Below are positions 27,267-35,870 of a DNA stretch of 64,000 nt, piece after piece (the stretch's first letter is position 1; each line of letters opens with the position of its first letter). The notes beneath the pieces are model-generated. The model had not been told where the DNA came from. It did not search any database and worked only from the letters and a program-made list of their open reading frames with translations. Both the position numbers and the translations under genes were made by a program. The stretch comes from Vicinamibacteraceae bacterium (GTDB taxonomy: Bacteria; Planctomycetota; Phycisphaerae; Phycisphaerales; UBA5793): positions 1 through 64,000 of the forward strand of contig WYBR01000013.1 in NCBI GenBank assembly GCA_011525805.1, written 5' to 3'.

Positions 27267-28949
27267 TCAGAACCCCATCCCGCCCATGCCTCCCATACCG
27301 CCGCCCATGCCGCCCATGCCACCCATACCACCGCCGTGGCCGTGCGCGTGGGCGTGGTCTTCCTTCTCCTGGGGCTTGTCGGTGATGATGCAGTCGGTGG
27401 TGAGCAGCAGCGACGCGACCGAGGCGGCGTTCTGAAGAGCCGTGCGATCGACCTTGGTCGGCGTGACGACGCCCATCTTGAGCAGGTCGCCGTATTCGTC
27501 CGTGAGCGCGTTGTAGCCGAAACTGCCCTTGCCCTCGGCGACCTTGGCGACGACGACCGTTCCCTTCTTGCCGGCGTTGTCGGCGATGGTGCGCAGCGGG
27601 ATGCTCAGGGCGTTGCGAACGAGATCGACGCCGTGCTCCTCATCGCCCTTGCAGGACTTGCGAACGCCGTCGAGCGCCCCGATGGCGCGAATGTAACTCA
27701 CGCCGCCGCCGGGGACGACGCCCTCGGCCACGGCGGCGCGCGTCGCGTGCAGCGCATCCTCGACCATCGCCTTGCGGGCTTTGAGTTCGGCCTCGGAGGC
27801 GGCGCCGACGTTGATCTGCGCCACGCCGCCGGCGAGTTTGGCCAGCCGCTCCTCGAGTTTCTCGCGGTCGTAGTCGCTGGTGGTGTTGCCGATCTCGGTC
27901 CTGATCTGCTGGATGCGGGCCTGGATGTCCTTCGTCGAACCGGCGCCCTCGATGATGATGGTGTTCTCCGAGTCGATCTCGATCTTCTTGGCCAGGCCGA
28001 GTTGGTTGATCTGCACCTGGTCGAGGTCGATGCCGAGGTCCTTCATGATCGCCGTACCGCCGGTGAGGACGGCGATGTCGCCGAGCATCGCCTTGCGCCG
28101 GTCTCCGTAGCCCGGGGCCTTGACGGCCGCGACGTTGAGCACGCCGCGCAACTTGTTGATGACCAGCGTGCTCAGCGCTTCGCCCGTCACGTCCTCGGCG
28201 ATGATGACCAGCGGCTTCTTGGCCTGCTGCACCTTCTCGAGGAAGGGGACGAGTTTGGTCAGCGAATCGATCTTGTCCTCGTAGATGAGGACGAGCGCCT
28301 TCTCGAACTGCACCTTCATCTCATCGACATTGGTGACGAAGTTGGGCGAGAGGTAGCCGCGGTCAAACTGCATGCCTTCGACGACATCGACGTAGGTCTC
28401 CAGGCTCTTGCCCTCCTCGACGGTGATGACGCCGTCCTTGCCGACCTTCTCGAATGCGTCGGCCATGATCTTCCCGATCTCGGGATCGTTGTTGGAACTG
28501 ATCGTGGCAACGGACTGGATGTCTTCCTTGCCGCGCACCGGCTTGGAGAGTTTGCCGATCTCGGCGGTGACGGCCTCGACGGCCTTGCGCATGCCGCGCA
28601 CGAGGGCGTTGGCGTCGGCGCCGGCGGCGATGAACTTGAGCCCTTCCTTGAAGAGGGCTTCGGCGAGCACGGTCGCCGTCGTCGTGCCGTCGCCGGCGTC
28701 ATCGCTCGTCTTGCTCGCGGCTTCCTTGACGAGTTGGGCGCCGAGGTTCTCGAACTTATCGCGGAGTTCGATCTCTTCGGCAACGCTGACCCCGTCCTTG
28801 GTCACGGTCGGCCCGCCCCAGGACTTGTCGAGCACGGCGTTGCGGCCGCGAGGGCCGAGGGTGCTCTTCACCGCCGCGGCGAGTTTCTGCACGCCGGCGA
28901 GCAACTGCTGACGGGCTTGAATGTCGAACGACAGTTCCTTGATGGCCAT
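27267..28949 (-). CDS. groEL1: chaperonin GroEL, first copy (GGM tail)
   Basis: 560 residues. Classical motifs are [32 protein letters not shown] and [10 protein letters not shown]. The C-terminus is His-rich ([10 protein letters not shown]), then Gly-Gly-Met repeats, the standard flexible chamber tail. The start MAIKELSF was chosen over an upstream ATG because it aligns with GroEL N-termini. No groES lies beside it; groES comes about 2.7 kb downstream on the same strand, after a toxin-antitoxin pair and an unknown gene. It leads the chaperone block. No CIRCE element was found upstream. Confidence 0.96.
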   Translation of the reverse strand: MAIKELSFDIQARQQLLAGVQKLAAAVKSTLGPRGRNAVLDKSWGGPTVTKDGVSVAEEIELRDKFENLGAQLVKEAASKTSDDAGDGTTTATVLAEALFKEGLKFIAAGADANALVRGMRKAVEAVTAEIGKLSKPVRGKEDIQSVATISSNNDPEIGKIMADAFEKVGKDGVITVEEGKSLETYVDVVEGMQFDRGYLSPNFVTNVDEMKVQFEKALVLIYEDKIDSLTKLVPFLEKVQQAKKPLVIIAEDVTGEALSTLVINKLRGVLNVAAVKAPGYGDRRKAMLGDIAVLTGGTAIMKDLGIDLDQVQINQLGLAKKIEIDSENTIIIEGAGSTKDIQARIQQIRTEIGNTTSDYDREKLEERLAKLAGGVAQINVGAASEAELKARKAMVEDALHATRAAVAEGVVPGGGVSYIRAIGALDGVRKSCKGDEEHGVDLVRNALSIPLRTIADNAGKKGTVVVAKVAEGKGSFGYNALTDEYGDLLKMGVVTPTKVDRTALQNAASVASLLLTTDCIITDKPQEKEDHAHAHGHGGGMGGMGGMGGGMGGMGGMGF

Positions 28950-29222
28950 GGACCGATTCTCCAGTTCCGGGATGAAAGTTCGATGGAAGAGACCAACGCC
29001 GGTCGGGCGCGACGGGGATAGACCGATCGCGCCGGCCGGAGGGGGTTGCAATCGCGGTGCCGCCCCGGGCGAGGCCGATCGCGGACTGCTATGACTGTAA
29101 GTTGCTTGTTTTCATGTAGTTATGACTCGACTTCGCCCGGCCGTTCCGCTCGCTCCCCTCCCCGCGCCCTGACACATTCCGCCGCCGGCGCCCGCCCGCC
29201 TGCCATGCTGGCAGGCGTTTGA
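28950..29222 (-). promoter_or_regulatory. AT-richer upstream region of groEL1
   Basis: A 273-bp gap. Most is GC-rich, but 29088-29130 is much richer in A/T and holds two TATGACT copies (29090-29096, 29121-29127) 31 bp apart, that is three helical turns. No CIRCE inverted repeat, sigma-32-type box or clean -35/-10 pair could be identified. A heat-shock-controlled promoter is expected here from the genes served. Confidence 0.35.
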
Positions 29223-30170
29223 TCACCCGACGACCTGCTCCACGGGCCGCGTGGGACGGTAGAGATTCGTGGCCAGGCGCATGGAGTCCATCGTCAGGTT
29301 AAAGACGGCAAGGGTGAGCATCGCCGAACCGACGAGAATCAGCATGCTCGCGATGACGCCGAACGGGTCAAGCAGCCGCGCCGGAACGCCCGCGGCGTCA
29401 AGACCCCAGACACACAGACTGCCCACGTCCCCGGCGACGACCGTCAGCAGCGCCGCGACGAGGGCGCTGAACCCCTGCCGGCTCGCACCGCCGAGCCGAT
29501 GCGGCAGACTGTGGACGGAGAGCAGCCTCATGATCGGCAGGAACCCCCACAGCATGAACAGAACGGCGGCATCAAGCCCAAGACGGATGAGCGACCGCGA
29601 ACCATCCACCTGCAGAAGGTCAGCCCACGCCTGCGCCTGGGGCGGATGGGCCGCGTCGTACGCGAAGAGCAGCGCCAGCAGGCCGCCCCAGAGGATCACG
29701 CCGGCGCGGCCGCGCCGCAGGCCGAGCCGGTAGGAGCGAGGCGGCGGCGCGCCGGTCGGCTGGCGCAGAACGACGGTCGCCGCCAGCGCCACGCCCGCGG
29801 CGATCATCGTCGCCGCAAACCGGCCACGCGACGGCGCGCTGAGCAGCGAAGCGCCCGGCGAGCGAATCTGTCGAACCACCGCCTCGAGATACGGCGCCCA
29901 GCACAGTCCGGCGCTGATCAGCAGCGACAACGGAACCGCCACCAGCGCCAGCGCCAGGTGACGCGGGCGATGCAGCAGCGCAAAGCGCTCGCGGCTGATG
30001 TCGATGAGCGGGCGGATGGAGGGCCACGCCTCGTCACCGCATTCCGGGCACTTCCCCCCCGCCTCGACGCCCCTGAGGTTGTAGCCGCAGCGCCGGCACA
30101 GGACGGTCAGAAGGACGCGGCCCGGGGGCGCCGGCGCCTCCGCCTCTCCGGGATGTTCGGTTTGCTTCAT
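29223..30170 (-). CDS. zinc-ribbon multi-pass membrane protein
   Basis: 315 residues. The N-terminal ribbon CRRCGYNLRG...CPECG is followed by about six to seven hydrophobic segments. Membrane proteins with this C-x2-CGY-x-L...CPECG head are common in Planctomycetota and have no assigned role. It lies upstream of groEL1 on the same strand but is separated from it by 273 bp. Its own upstream gap holds a dispersed repeat. Confidence 0.75.
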   Translation of the reverse strand: MKQTEHPGEAEAPAPPGRVLLTVLCRRCGYNLRGVEAGGKCPECGDEAWPSIRPLIDISRERFALLHRPRHLALALVAVPLSLLISAGLCWAPYLEAVVRQIRSPGASLLSAPSRGRFAATMIAAGVALAATVVLRQPTGAPPPRSYRLGLRRGRAGVILWGGLLALLFAYDAAHPPQAQAWADLLQVDGSRSLIRLGLDAAVLFMLWGFLPIMRLLSVHSLPHRLGGASRQGFSALVAALLTVVAGDVGSLCVWGLDAAGVPARLLDPFGVIASMLILVGSAMLTLAVFNLTMDSMRLATNLYRPTRPVEQVVG

Positions 30171-30264
30171 GCGCGATTCTGCTCGCCAGCCGGCCGGGCA
30201 TTCTAGAGCGGTCTCACGTCAGGCGCGGACGACATCGCGGAGTTCAATCGCGCATCGCCGCGCG

Positions 30265-30435
30265 TGCCACTGCACGCTCGCGGCTCTGAGCGAGAGTGCG
30301 GTGCGAAGGGCAAGGGCGCTCGTCGGGTGCCATGCATTGACCCGCTTTGGGGTCAATGCATGGCGCATGGGCAAATGCTCGCGTTCACGCCTGCACGCTC
30401 GCTATGCTTCGCCCAGAGCGGCAAAGCAGGGCACC
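30265..30435. repeat. dispersed repeat element, copy 1
   Basis: It matches 63692-63802 over most of its length and is bounded by GTGCCACTGCACG and GGGCACC. The first hairpin pairs CACTGCAC (30268-30275) with GTGCGGTG (30296-30303), with one G-T mismatch position. This copy carries an extra hairpin, CCATGCATTGACCC/GGGTCAATGCATGG (30330-30343/30350-30363). It fills the gap between the zinc-ribbon membrane gene and the MATE gene; no other feature was seen in this 330-bp stretch apart from the -10 box. Confidence 0.8.
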
Positions 30436-30486
30436 GCGCGAAGAATCGCGATGCAAGGCCGCCGGGCGGAAGGCGAACCGATCCAA

Positions 30487-30492
30487 TATGAT
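30487..30492 (+). promoter_or_regulatory. -10 box of a probable leaderless MATE transcript
   Basis: TATGAT ends seven bases before the ATG at 30500, so the message would start at or next to the initiation codon. An in-frame ATG at 30488 lies inside the box and is therefore an unlikely start. Confidence 0.4.
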
Positions 30493-30499
30493 CGACCCC

Positions 30500-32008
30500 A
30501 TGCCCCCTGATCGCGCCGACGGCGGACAGAGCGAGATCACTTCACCCGCCGCGCTTCCCGAACCGGTCGGCGAACTCGCCTCCCCCGATGGGCCTGCGAT
30601 CCGCTCGGGCAAACTCGCAGGACGCTCGCTTCTCTCCGCCATTCTCATCATCGCCCTGCCGGTGCTTCTCGGACAATGCGCCAACGCGCTGGTCGGCCTC
30701 GTGGACAAGATCCTCGCCGGCCACCTGGCGCCGGAACTCGTCAAGCCCGCCCTCGACGGCCTCGGCCTCGCCGGGTACGTCGGCTGGTTCGTCAGCATCT
30801 CCATGATGGCCGTCGGCGTGGGCGGCATGGCGATCATCGCCCGCGCCGTCGGCGGCGGCGACCGCGAACTCGCCGAGCGAACGCTCGCGCAATGCGGCAT
30901 CCTGTCAATCGTGTGGGGCGCGATCGTCGGCGCCGTGCTGTGGTTCGTCAGCCCCGGCATGGCGAAGATCGCGCATCTCAGCCCAGCCGCCACGGCCGAC
31001 TGCGTCGCGTACATCCGCATCCTCGCGGCCGGCCTTCCCGTCGCGTCGTACCTCCTCGTGAGCATGAGTTGCCTTCAAGGCGCCGGCGAGACGGCGCGGC
31101 CGTTTCTCATCATGGTCATCGTCAACGTCGTCAACGTCATCGCCAGTTGGGCGTACTCCGGCGTCGAGGTCTCCTTCGGCTCGGTGACGATCCCCAACCC
31201 CGTCGGCATCAACGCCAACGTGCAGGGCATCGCCTTCGGCACCGTCACCGCCCAGGCGGTCGGCGCGGTGCTGATTCACGCGCTGATGCGTCACGGCATC
31301 CGCGACCTGCGCTTCGACGTCGGTTACGCCCGCTTTGATCGCCTGCTGGCGCGGCGCATCGTGCGCATCGGACTGCCCGGGTTCCTCGACGGCATGGGCA
31401 TCTGGCTCGGCCAGTTGTTCGCCGTCCTCTGGGTCCTCGGCGCGATCGTGAAGCGCTCGCGCCTGGACGAAGGGATGATCGGCGCGCACGAGATCGCCAT
31501 TCAATGGGAGTCGTTCAGTTTCCTGCCTGGGTACGCGATGGGCGTCGCGGCCGGGGCGCTGGCGGGGCAGTACCTCGGGGCGGGCAATCCGAAGATGGCC
31601 CGCCGGGCCATTCGCGCGTGCCTGTACATCGCCATGCTTGTCATGGGGGTGGCTGGGCTGGTCTTCATCTTCGCCGGATCGTGGCTCACCCACCTCATCA
31701 GCCGCGACGCGGTGCATCTCGACCTCGCGCCGCGGGCGCTCCTTATCGCGGGCTTCGTGCAGGTCTTCTTCGCCATGTCGATGGTCCTGCGCGGCGCGCT
31801 GAGCGGGGCCGGTGACACGCGCTGGAGCATGATCCTCGCCTGGAGCAGCACCTACGGCGTGCGCGTCCCCGCCTCGTGGCTGCTCGGCTACGTCCTGGGC
31901 TACGGCTTCACCGGCGTCTGGATCGCCCTCTCCGGCGAACTCGTCGTCCGCGGCATCCTCTACCTCGCCCGCTACCTCCACGGAGGCTGGGAAAAAGTCG
32001 AAGTGTAA
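30500..32008 (+). CDS. MATE-family multidrug exporter
   Basis: About 502 residues with twelve hydrophobic segments in two related halves. The N-terminal helix has LPVLLGQCANALVGLVDKIL and the second half LPGFLDGMGIWLGQLFAVLW. The motifs LQGAGETARPF and RGALSGAGDTRWS are the paired MATE signatures in equivalent places. It exports cationic drugs or metabolites using an ion gradient; the substrate is unknown. The start was placed seven bases after a TATGAT box. A 40-residue Pro-rich cytoplasmic head precedes helix one. It stands alone. Confidence 0.9.
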   Translation: MPPDRADGGQSEITSPAALPEPVGELASPDGPAIRSGKLAGRSLLSAILIIALPVLLGQCANALVGLVDKILAGHLAPELVKPALDGLGLAGYVGWFVSISMMAVGVGGMAIIARAVGGGDRELAERTLAQCGILSIVWGAIVGAVLWFVSPGMAKIAHLSPAATADCVAYIRILAAGLPVASYLLVSMSCLQGAGETARPFLIMVIVNVVNVIASWAYSGVEVSFGSVTIPNPVGINANVQGIAFGTVTAQAVGAVLIHALMRHGIRDLRFDVGYARFDRLLARRIVRIGLPGFLDGMGIWLGQLFAVLWVLGAIVKRSRLDEGMIGAHEIAIQWESFSFLPGYAMGVAAGALAGQYLGAGNPKMARRAIRACLYIAMLVMGVAGLVFIFAGSWLTHLISRDAVHLDLAPRALLIAGFVQVFFAMSMVLRGALSGAGDTRWSMILAWSSTYGVRVPASWLLGYVLGYGFTGVWIALSGELVVRGILYLARYLHGGWEKVEV

Positions 32009-32052
32009 GCAAGGGGAGTCTCGTCACAGCACGCACCTCGCCACACAGCCGC

Positions 32053-32216
32053 TCAAGACCAACCCCCAAGGCTCCAAGGCGCCAAGAAAGTCAAGAGTTG
32101 AACGCGGTGAATCTCGTCCCGGCACCGCCTTATGCTCAGCGGCGCTCGTTCGCCCAATCTCGCTGGCACTCCACTCTCTTGGAGCCTTGGAGTCTTGGGG
32201 GTTGGCCTTCCGCAGC
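32053..32216. repeat. inverted pair of low-complexity repeats
   Basis: The left arm (CCAACCCCCAAGGCTCCAAG, about 32056) and the right arm (CTTGGAGTCTTGGGGGTTGG, about 32194) are inverted versions of each other about 120 bp apart. They lie in the 214-bp gap between the MATE gene and the convergent thiolase gene. The arms use a CCTTGG/CCAAGG-type short word. No ORF is supported between them. Confidence 0.7.
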
Positions 32217-32222
32217 GCGAAG

Positions 32223-33404
32223 TCACTGGCGTTCGATGAGCATCGCCACCGCGTTGCCGCCGCCGAGGCACAGCGACGCCACGCCGCGCTTGAGGTTCAG
32301 CCGCTTCAACTGATGCACCAGCGTCACGAGCACGCGGGCGCCGGAGGCGCCGATGGGATGGCCGATGGCGATGCCGCCGCCGCAGACGTTGACCTTGTCC
32401 TCGGGAATCTCCAGCGCCTTGAGGTCGGCGAGCATCTGCGCCGCGAACGCCTCGTTGATCTCGAAGAGGTCCACGTCGCCCACGCCCAGGCCGGCCTTTC
32501 GCACGCAGCCGCGGATCGCCTCGACGGGGGCGATGAAAAGCTCCTTCGGCTCGACGCCGTGGGTATGGTAACTGAGAATGCGGGCGAGGGGCTTGAGGCC
32601 CATCGCCTGGGCGCGCTTCTCCGACATGATCGCCAGCGCCGCGGCGCCGTCGGAGATCTGGCTCGCGTTGGCGGCCGTCACGGTGCCGTCCTTGTCGAAC
32701 GCGGGCTTGAGTTTGGCGACGCCCTCGAGCGTCGTGTCGCCGCGCACGCCTTCGTCGGCGGTGATGTCCGCCTTCTGCTTCGCGTCGGCGGCGCTCACCG
32801 GGGCAATCGCGCTGCCATACCACCCGTTCGCCTGCGCCTTCGCCGCCCGCTGGTGGGATTGGACGGCGAAGCGATCCTGCTCCTGGCGCGAAATGTTGTG
32901 CGCCCGGGCGATGTGCTCGGCGGCCATGCCCATGCCCCAGTCGCAGAAGGGGCAATGCAGTCCGTCGGCCCGCATGTGGTCAATGAGCGGCGCGTCGCCG
33001 AACTTGATTCCGTTGCGCAGGTAGACCATGTGCGGGGCGAGGGACATGTTCTCCATGCCGCCGACGATGAAGCAGTCGCCGTCGCCGGCCTTGATCGCCT
33101 GGGCCGCGAGCATCGCCGCCTTGAGCGATGAGCCGCAAACCTTGTTGACGGTGAAGGCGTTGAGGCTGTTGGACAGGCCGGCCTTGAGCCCCGCCTGGCG
33201 CGCCGGGTTCTGGCCCAGCCCCGCCTGGAGCACCACGCCCATGATCACCTCATCCACCTTCTCCTTCACGGCGGGAACGTCGGCGAGCACCGCTTTGATC
33301 GCCAGCGCGCCGAGGTCCGTCGCCGGCACACGCGCGTATCCACCCATGAACCGGCCGATCGGAATTCGCTTGGCGGAGACGATGACGGGTGTGGTGTCGA
33401 TCAT
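32223..33404 (-). CDS. acetyl-CoA acetyltransferase (thiolase)
   Basis: 393 residues, standard length. The catalytic Cys is in NKVCGSSLKA, the His in GHPIGASGARV, and the second Cys in SLCLGGGNAV; NEAFAAQ is also present. It joins or splits acetoacetyl-CoA or longer beta-ketoacyl-CoA. GGAG lies four bases before the start. It is divergent from the methylcitrate operon across 218 bp, so odd-chain or branched substrate use, giving propionyl-CoA, is a plausible shared context; this is inference. Confidence 0.93.
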   Translation of the reverse strand: MIDTTPVIVSAKRIPIGRFMGGYARVPATDLGALAIKAVLADVPAVKEKVDEVIMGVVLQAGLGQNPARQAGLKAGLSNSLNAFTVNKVCGSSLKAAMLAAQAIKAGDGDCFIVGGMENMSLAPHMVYLRNGIKFGDAPLIDHMRADGLHCPFCDWGMGMAAEHIARAHNISRQEQDRFAVQSHQRAAKAQANGWYGSAIAPVSAADAKQKADITADEGVRGDTTLEGVAKLKPAFDKDGTVTAANASQISDGAAALAIMSEKRAQAMGLKPLARILSYHTHGVEPKELFIAPVEAIRGCVRKAGLGVGDVDLFEINEAFAAQMLADLKALEIPEDKVNVCGGGIAIGHPIGASGARVLVTLVHQLKRLNLKRGVASLCLGGGNAVAMLIERQ

Positions 33405-33622
33405 GGCGCTCCATCCTTGGCAATGCGATTCGAGTTGCAGCGCTCGCGTGAGCGTCTCGTGAGAATCATAGAGGCGTATCCAAGCCGGTTGGCGGCGCAT
33501 CGCCGCCTCGCGACGCCAATTGAGGATTCCGCCCCGATGCGGGTGCGCGGCTATCGGTCTACACTGCGCGTGGCTTCGCGGGCGCCTCCGGCGCGCCGGC
33601 GAGCCGGGAGGAGCCCCGATCA
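33405..33622. promoter_or_regulatory. divergent promoter region, thiolase and prpD
   Basis: Possible -10 boxes are TATGAT on the minus strand (33465-33470) toward the thiolase and TACACT on the plus strand (33560-33565) toward prpD. Neither has a convincing TTG-type -35. GGGAGGAG lies about nine bases before the prpD ATG. No operator-like palindrome was recognised. Confidence 0.4.
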
Positions 33623-35221
33623 ATGACCATCGACCTGCACCACCGCGTCACTCTCAAGCACGACACAAACCAGGCGCTGGGAATCGGCCGCTTCGCCGTG
33701 GACTTCATGTCGGGCAAAATCGGCAAGCCGGATCAGGCCGTCTTTGAGAGGGTGGCCCTTTTCCACACCGATTCCGTGCTCTGCGGCCTTTCGGCGCTGG
33801 CGCTGCGGACCAGCGCGCCGACCGTCCTGCGCGACGAGGCGCTCGGCTATCCTCACGCCGAAGGCGCGGCCGTCTTCGGGTCGCGTCAGCGCGTTCACCC
33901 CGAAAAGGCCGTCGTCGCCAACTGCTCCGCCGTGCGCGAGTGGGATTCGAACGGGACCAATTTCGGGTACAACCCCGACCTCGGCCACACGGCTGGCGAG
34001 TTCGGGCACAACGACTTCTACCCCGTCGTGATCGCGGCGGCGCAGATGCGCGGCCTCGACGGGCCCGCCGCGCTGCGCGGCATGATTCTCCTCGACGAGA
34101 TTCGCGGCCGACTCGCCGAGGTCTTCTCCCTCAAGTCCTACAAGATCGATCACGTCGTGCACGGCGCCATCGCCTCGGCCGCGACCTTCGGCGCCATGAT
34201 GGGCGCTTCGCCCGAGCAGATTGAGTCGGCGATCGGCATGGTCGTCGCCCACTACATCCCCTTCCGCGCCATCCGCGCCGGCAAGCAGTTGAGCGATTCC
34301 AAGGGCGCCTCGGCAGCCATCAGCGCCGAGGTCGCCGTCCTTTCGATGCGGCGCTCGATGCGCGGCTTCGTCGGCCCGCGCGACATCTTCCGCAACAAGG
34401 AAGCCATCTTCCGCCTCAACGAGCCGACCGAGGGCGATCGCTCTCCCTTCGACATCGTCCTCGCCCACAGCGGCGAAAAGTTCGCCGTGATGGGCATGCA
34501 CTTCAAACTCGGCCTCTACGAGCACCAGTCGGCCGGGGCGCTGCAGGGGCTCATCAACCTCCTGCGGCAGTCGCCGGCGCTGCTCAACGAGCCGACCGGC
34601 CGGCACATCCGCTCCATCGTCATCAAGGCCTACCAGCCGGCCTTCGGCATCATCGGCGATCCCGCCAAGCGCGACCCGCACACGCGCCAAAGCGCCGACC
34701 ACTCGATGGTCTACATCGTCGCCACGATGCTGCGCAAGGCGCTCGAACTCGCCGCCGCAAAAGGCTCCACGCACCTCGCGGAGGGCAGCGACGGCTACTG
34801 GAAGTCCCTCATGCTCGCGCCGCAGGACTACAGCGAAGAGGCGATCTACAACAGCGACACCCGCCGCCTCATGGAGCGCATCGCCTTCGAGCACGGCGGG
34901 CCGGAGTACGACGCGAAGTACCCCGACGGCATCCCCACCAGCATCGTCATCACCGACGACCAGGGCCGAAAGCACGACAGCGGCCTGGTCATGTACCCCG
35001 CCGGCCACGCCCGCAGCACCACCGCCGACCTGCGGAGCATCCTCGATCACAAGTTCCGCCTGCTCGGCTCCCTGGCGGTCGAGAATACCGATGCGCTGAT
35101 TGAGCGCCTCGATCTCGCCGACCGGTCGGCCGATGAGATCAGAAGCCTGTATGATTTTCAGATCGCCCGGCGCGAGCCGATCGACGCTCAGCCGGAGTCC
35201 GCACCCGTTGAGATGGCCTGA
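33623..35221 (+). CDS. prpD: 2-methylcitrate dehydratase, MmgE/PrpD family
   Basis: 532 residues. It begins in the typical helical domain (ALGIGRFAVDFMSGKIGKPD) and contains the family motifs AVREWDSNGTNFGYNPDLGH, GHNDFYPV and HVVHGAIASAATFGAMMG. The enzyme dehydrates 2-methylcitrate to 2-methylaconitate in propionyl-CoA breakdown. It is first in an operon with prpB and prpC. The stop is only three bases before the mntA start. Confidence 0.93.
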   Translation: MTIDLHHRVTLKHDTNQALGIGRFAVDFMSGKIGKPDQAVFERVALFHTDSVLCGLSALALRTSAPTVLRDEALGYPHAEGAAVFGSRQRVHPEKAVVANCSAVREWDSNGTNFGYNPDLGHTAGEFGHNDFYPVVIAAAQMRGLDGPAALRGMILLDEIRGRLAEVFSLKSYKIDHVVHGAIASAATFGAMMGASPEQIESAIGMVVAHYIPFRAIRAGKQLSDSKGASAAISAEVAVLSMRRSMRGFVGPRDIFRNKEAIFRLNEPTEGDRSPFDIVLAHSGEKFAVMGMHFKLGLYEHQSAGALQGLINLLRQSPALLNEPTGRHIRSIVIKAYQPAFGIIGDPAKRDPHTRQSADHSMVYIVATMLRKALELAAAKGSTHLAEGSDGYWKSLMLAPQDYSEEAIYNSDTRRLMERIAFEHGGPEYDAKYPDGIPTSIVITDDQGRKHDSGLVMYPAGHARSTTADLRSILDHKFRLLGSLAVENTDALIERLDLADRSADEIRSLYDFQIARREPIDAQPESAPVEMA

Positions 35222-35224
35222 GAA

Positions 35225-35524
35225 ATGATCCACCCCGACCTCCAGTTTGATCGCGAGCGGCTCGCGGACATCTGCCGGCGCTACGGCGTGCGCGAGTTGT
35301 GCCTTTTCGGCTCGGCGGTGCGCGACGACTTCGGGCCGGAGAGCGACATCGACCTCCTGGTCGAACTCGAGCGGAGAAGTTGGGACGATTTCTTCGACCT
35401 GAAGTTCGCCCTGGAAGACCTGTTCGGACGTCCGGTGGACCTGATTGACGGCCGGGACGGGATTCGCAATCCAGTCCGCAGACGCAGCATTCTGCCTTCC
35501 CTGGAGCGCCTCTATGCCGCTTGA
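35225..35524 (+). CDS. mntA: MntA-type nucleotidyltransferase antitoxin (intact motif)
   Basis: 99 residues. The minimal nucleotidyltransferase motif is complete: Gly29-Ser30 in LFGSAVRDDF and Asp41/Asp43 in SDIDLLV. Enzymes of this family AMPylate the partner HepT on tyrosine and so neutralise it. The gene starts three bases after prpD stops and overlaps hepT by eleven bases, so it is translated as part of the prp message. Confidence 0.88.
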   Translation: MIHPDLQFDRERLADICRRYGVRELCLFGSAVRDDFGPESDIDLLVELERRSWDDFFDLKFALEDLFGRPVDLIDGRDGIRNPVRRRSILPSLERLYAA

Positions 35525-35870
35525 TCCCAACGACGTTGCGCGCCTTCGCGACATCCTTGCGGCGGCGGATCGCGTTGCAAAGTTCACGGCCGGCATGGAC
35601 TGGCATGAGTACGCAGGCAATGAGATGGCCCAGTCTGCCGTCGAGCGAATGCTGGAGATCGTCGGGGAAGCGGCTCGCAGCCTGTCAACCGAAGTCAAGG
35701 CTCGCTGTCCCGCGATCCCATGGCGGAAGATCATCGCTCAGCGTCATGTTCTGGCCCACGAATACGGCACAATCAAGCACGACCTGATCTGGCAGGTCAT
35801 CACCAAGCGACTTCCAGAACTCCGCTCACAGGTTTCCGAATTGCTTCATTCAGAGGATCTCGATGACTGA
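35514..35870 (+). CDS. hepT: HepT-type RNase toxin (intact RX4HXY)
   Basis: 118 residues, an all-helical HEPN domain. The catalytic RX4HXY motif is intact as Arg77-x4-His82-x-Tyr84 (RHVLAHEYG). HepT cleaves RNA unless AMPylated at the motif tyrosine by MntA. It overlaps mntA at the start and the prpB start at the end (eight bases), so the pair is wedged between two metabolic genes with coupled translation. Confidence 0.88.
   Translation: MPLDPNDVARLRDILAAADRVAKFTAGMDWHEYAGNEMAQSAVERMLEIVGEAARSLSTEVKARCPAIPWRKIIAQRHVLAHEYGTIKHDLIWQVITKRLPELRSQVSELLHSEDLDD

Noticed and set aside
28950-29222. CIRCE (HrcA) element before groEL1
   Set aside because: No TTAGCACTC-N9-GAGTGCTAA-like inverted repeat on either strand.
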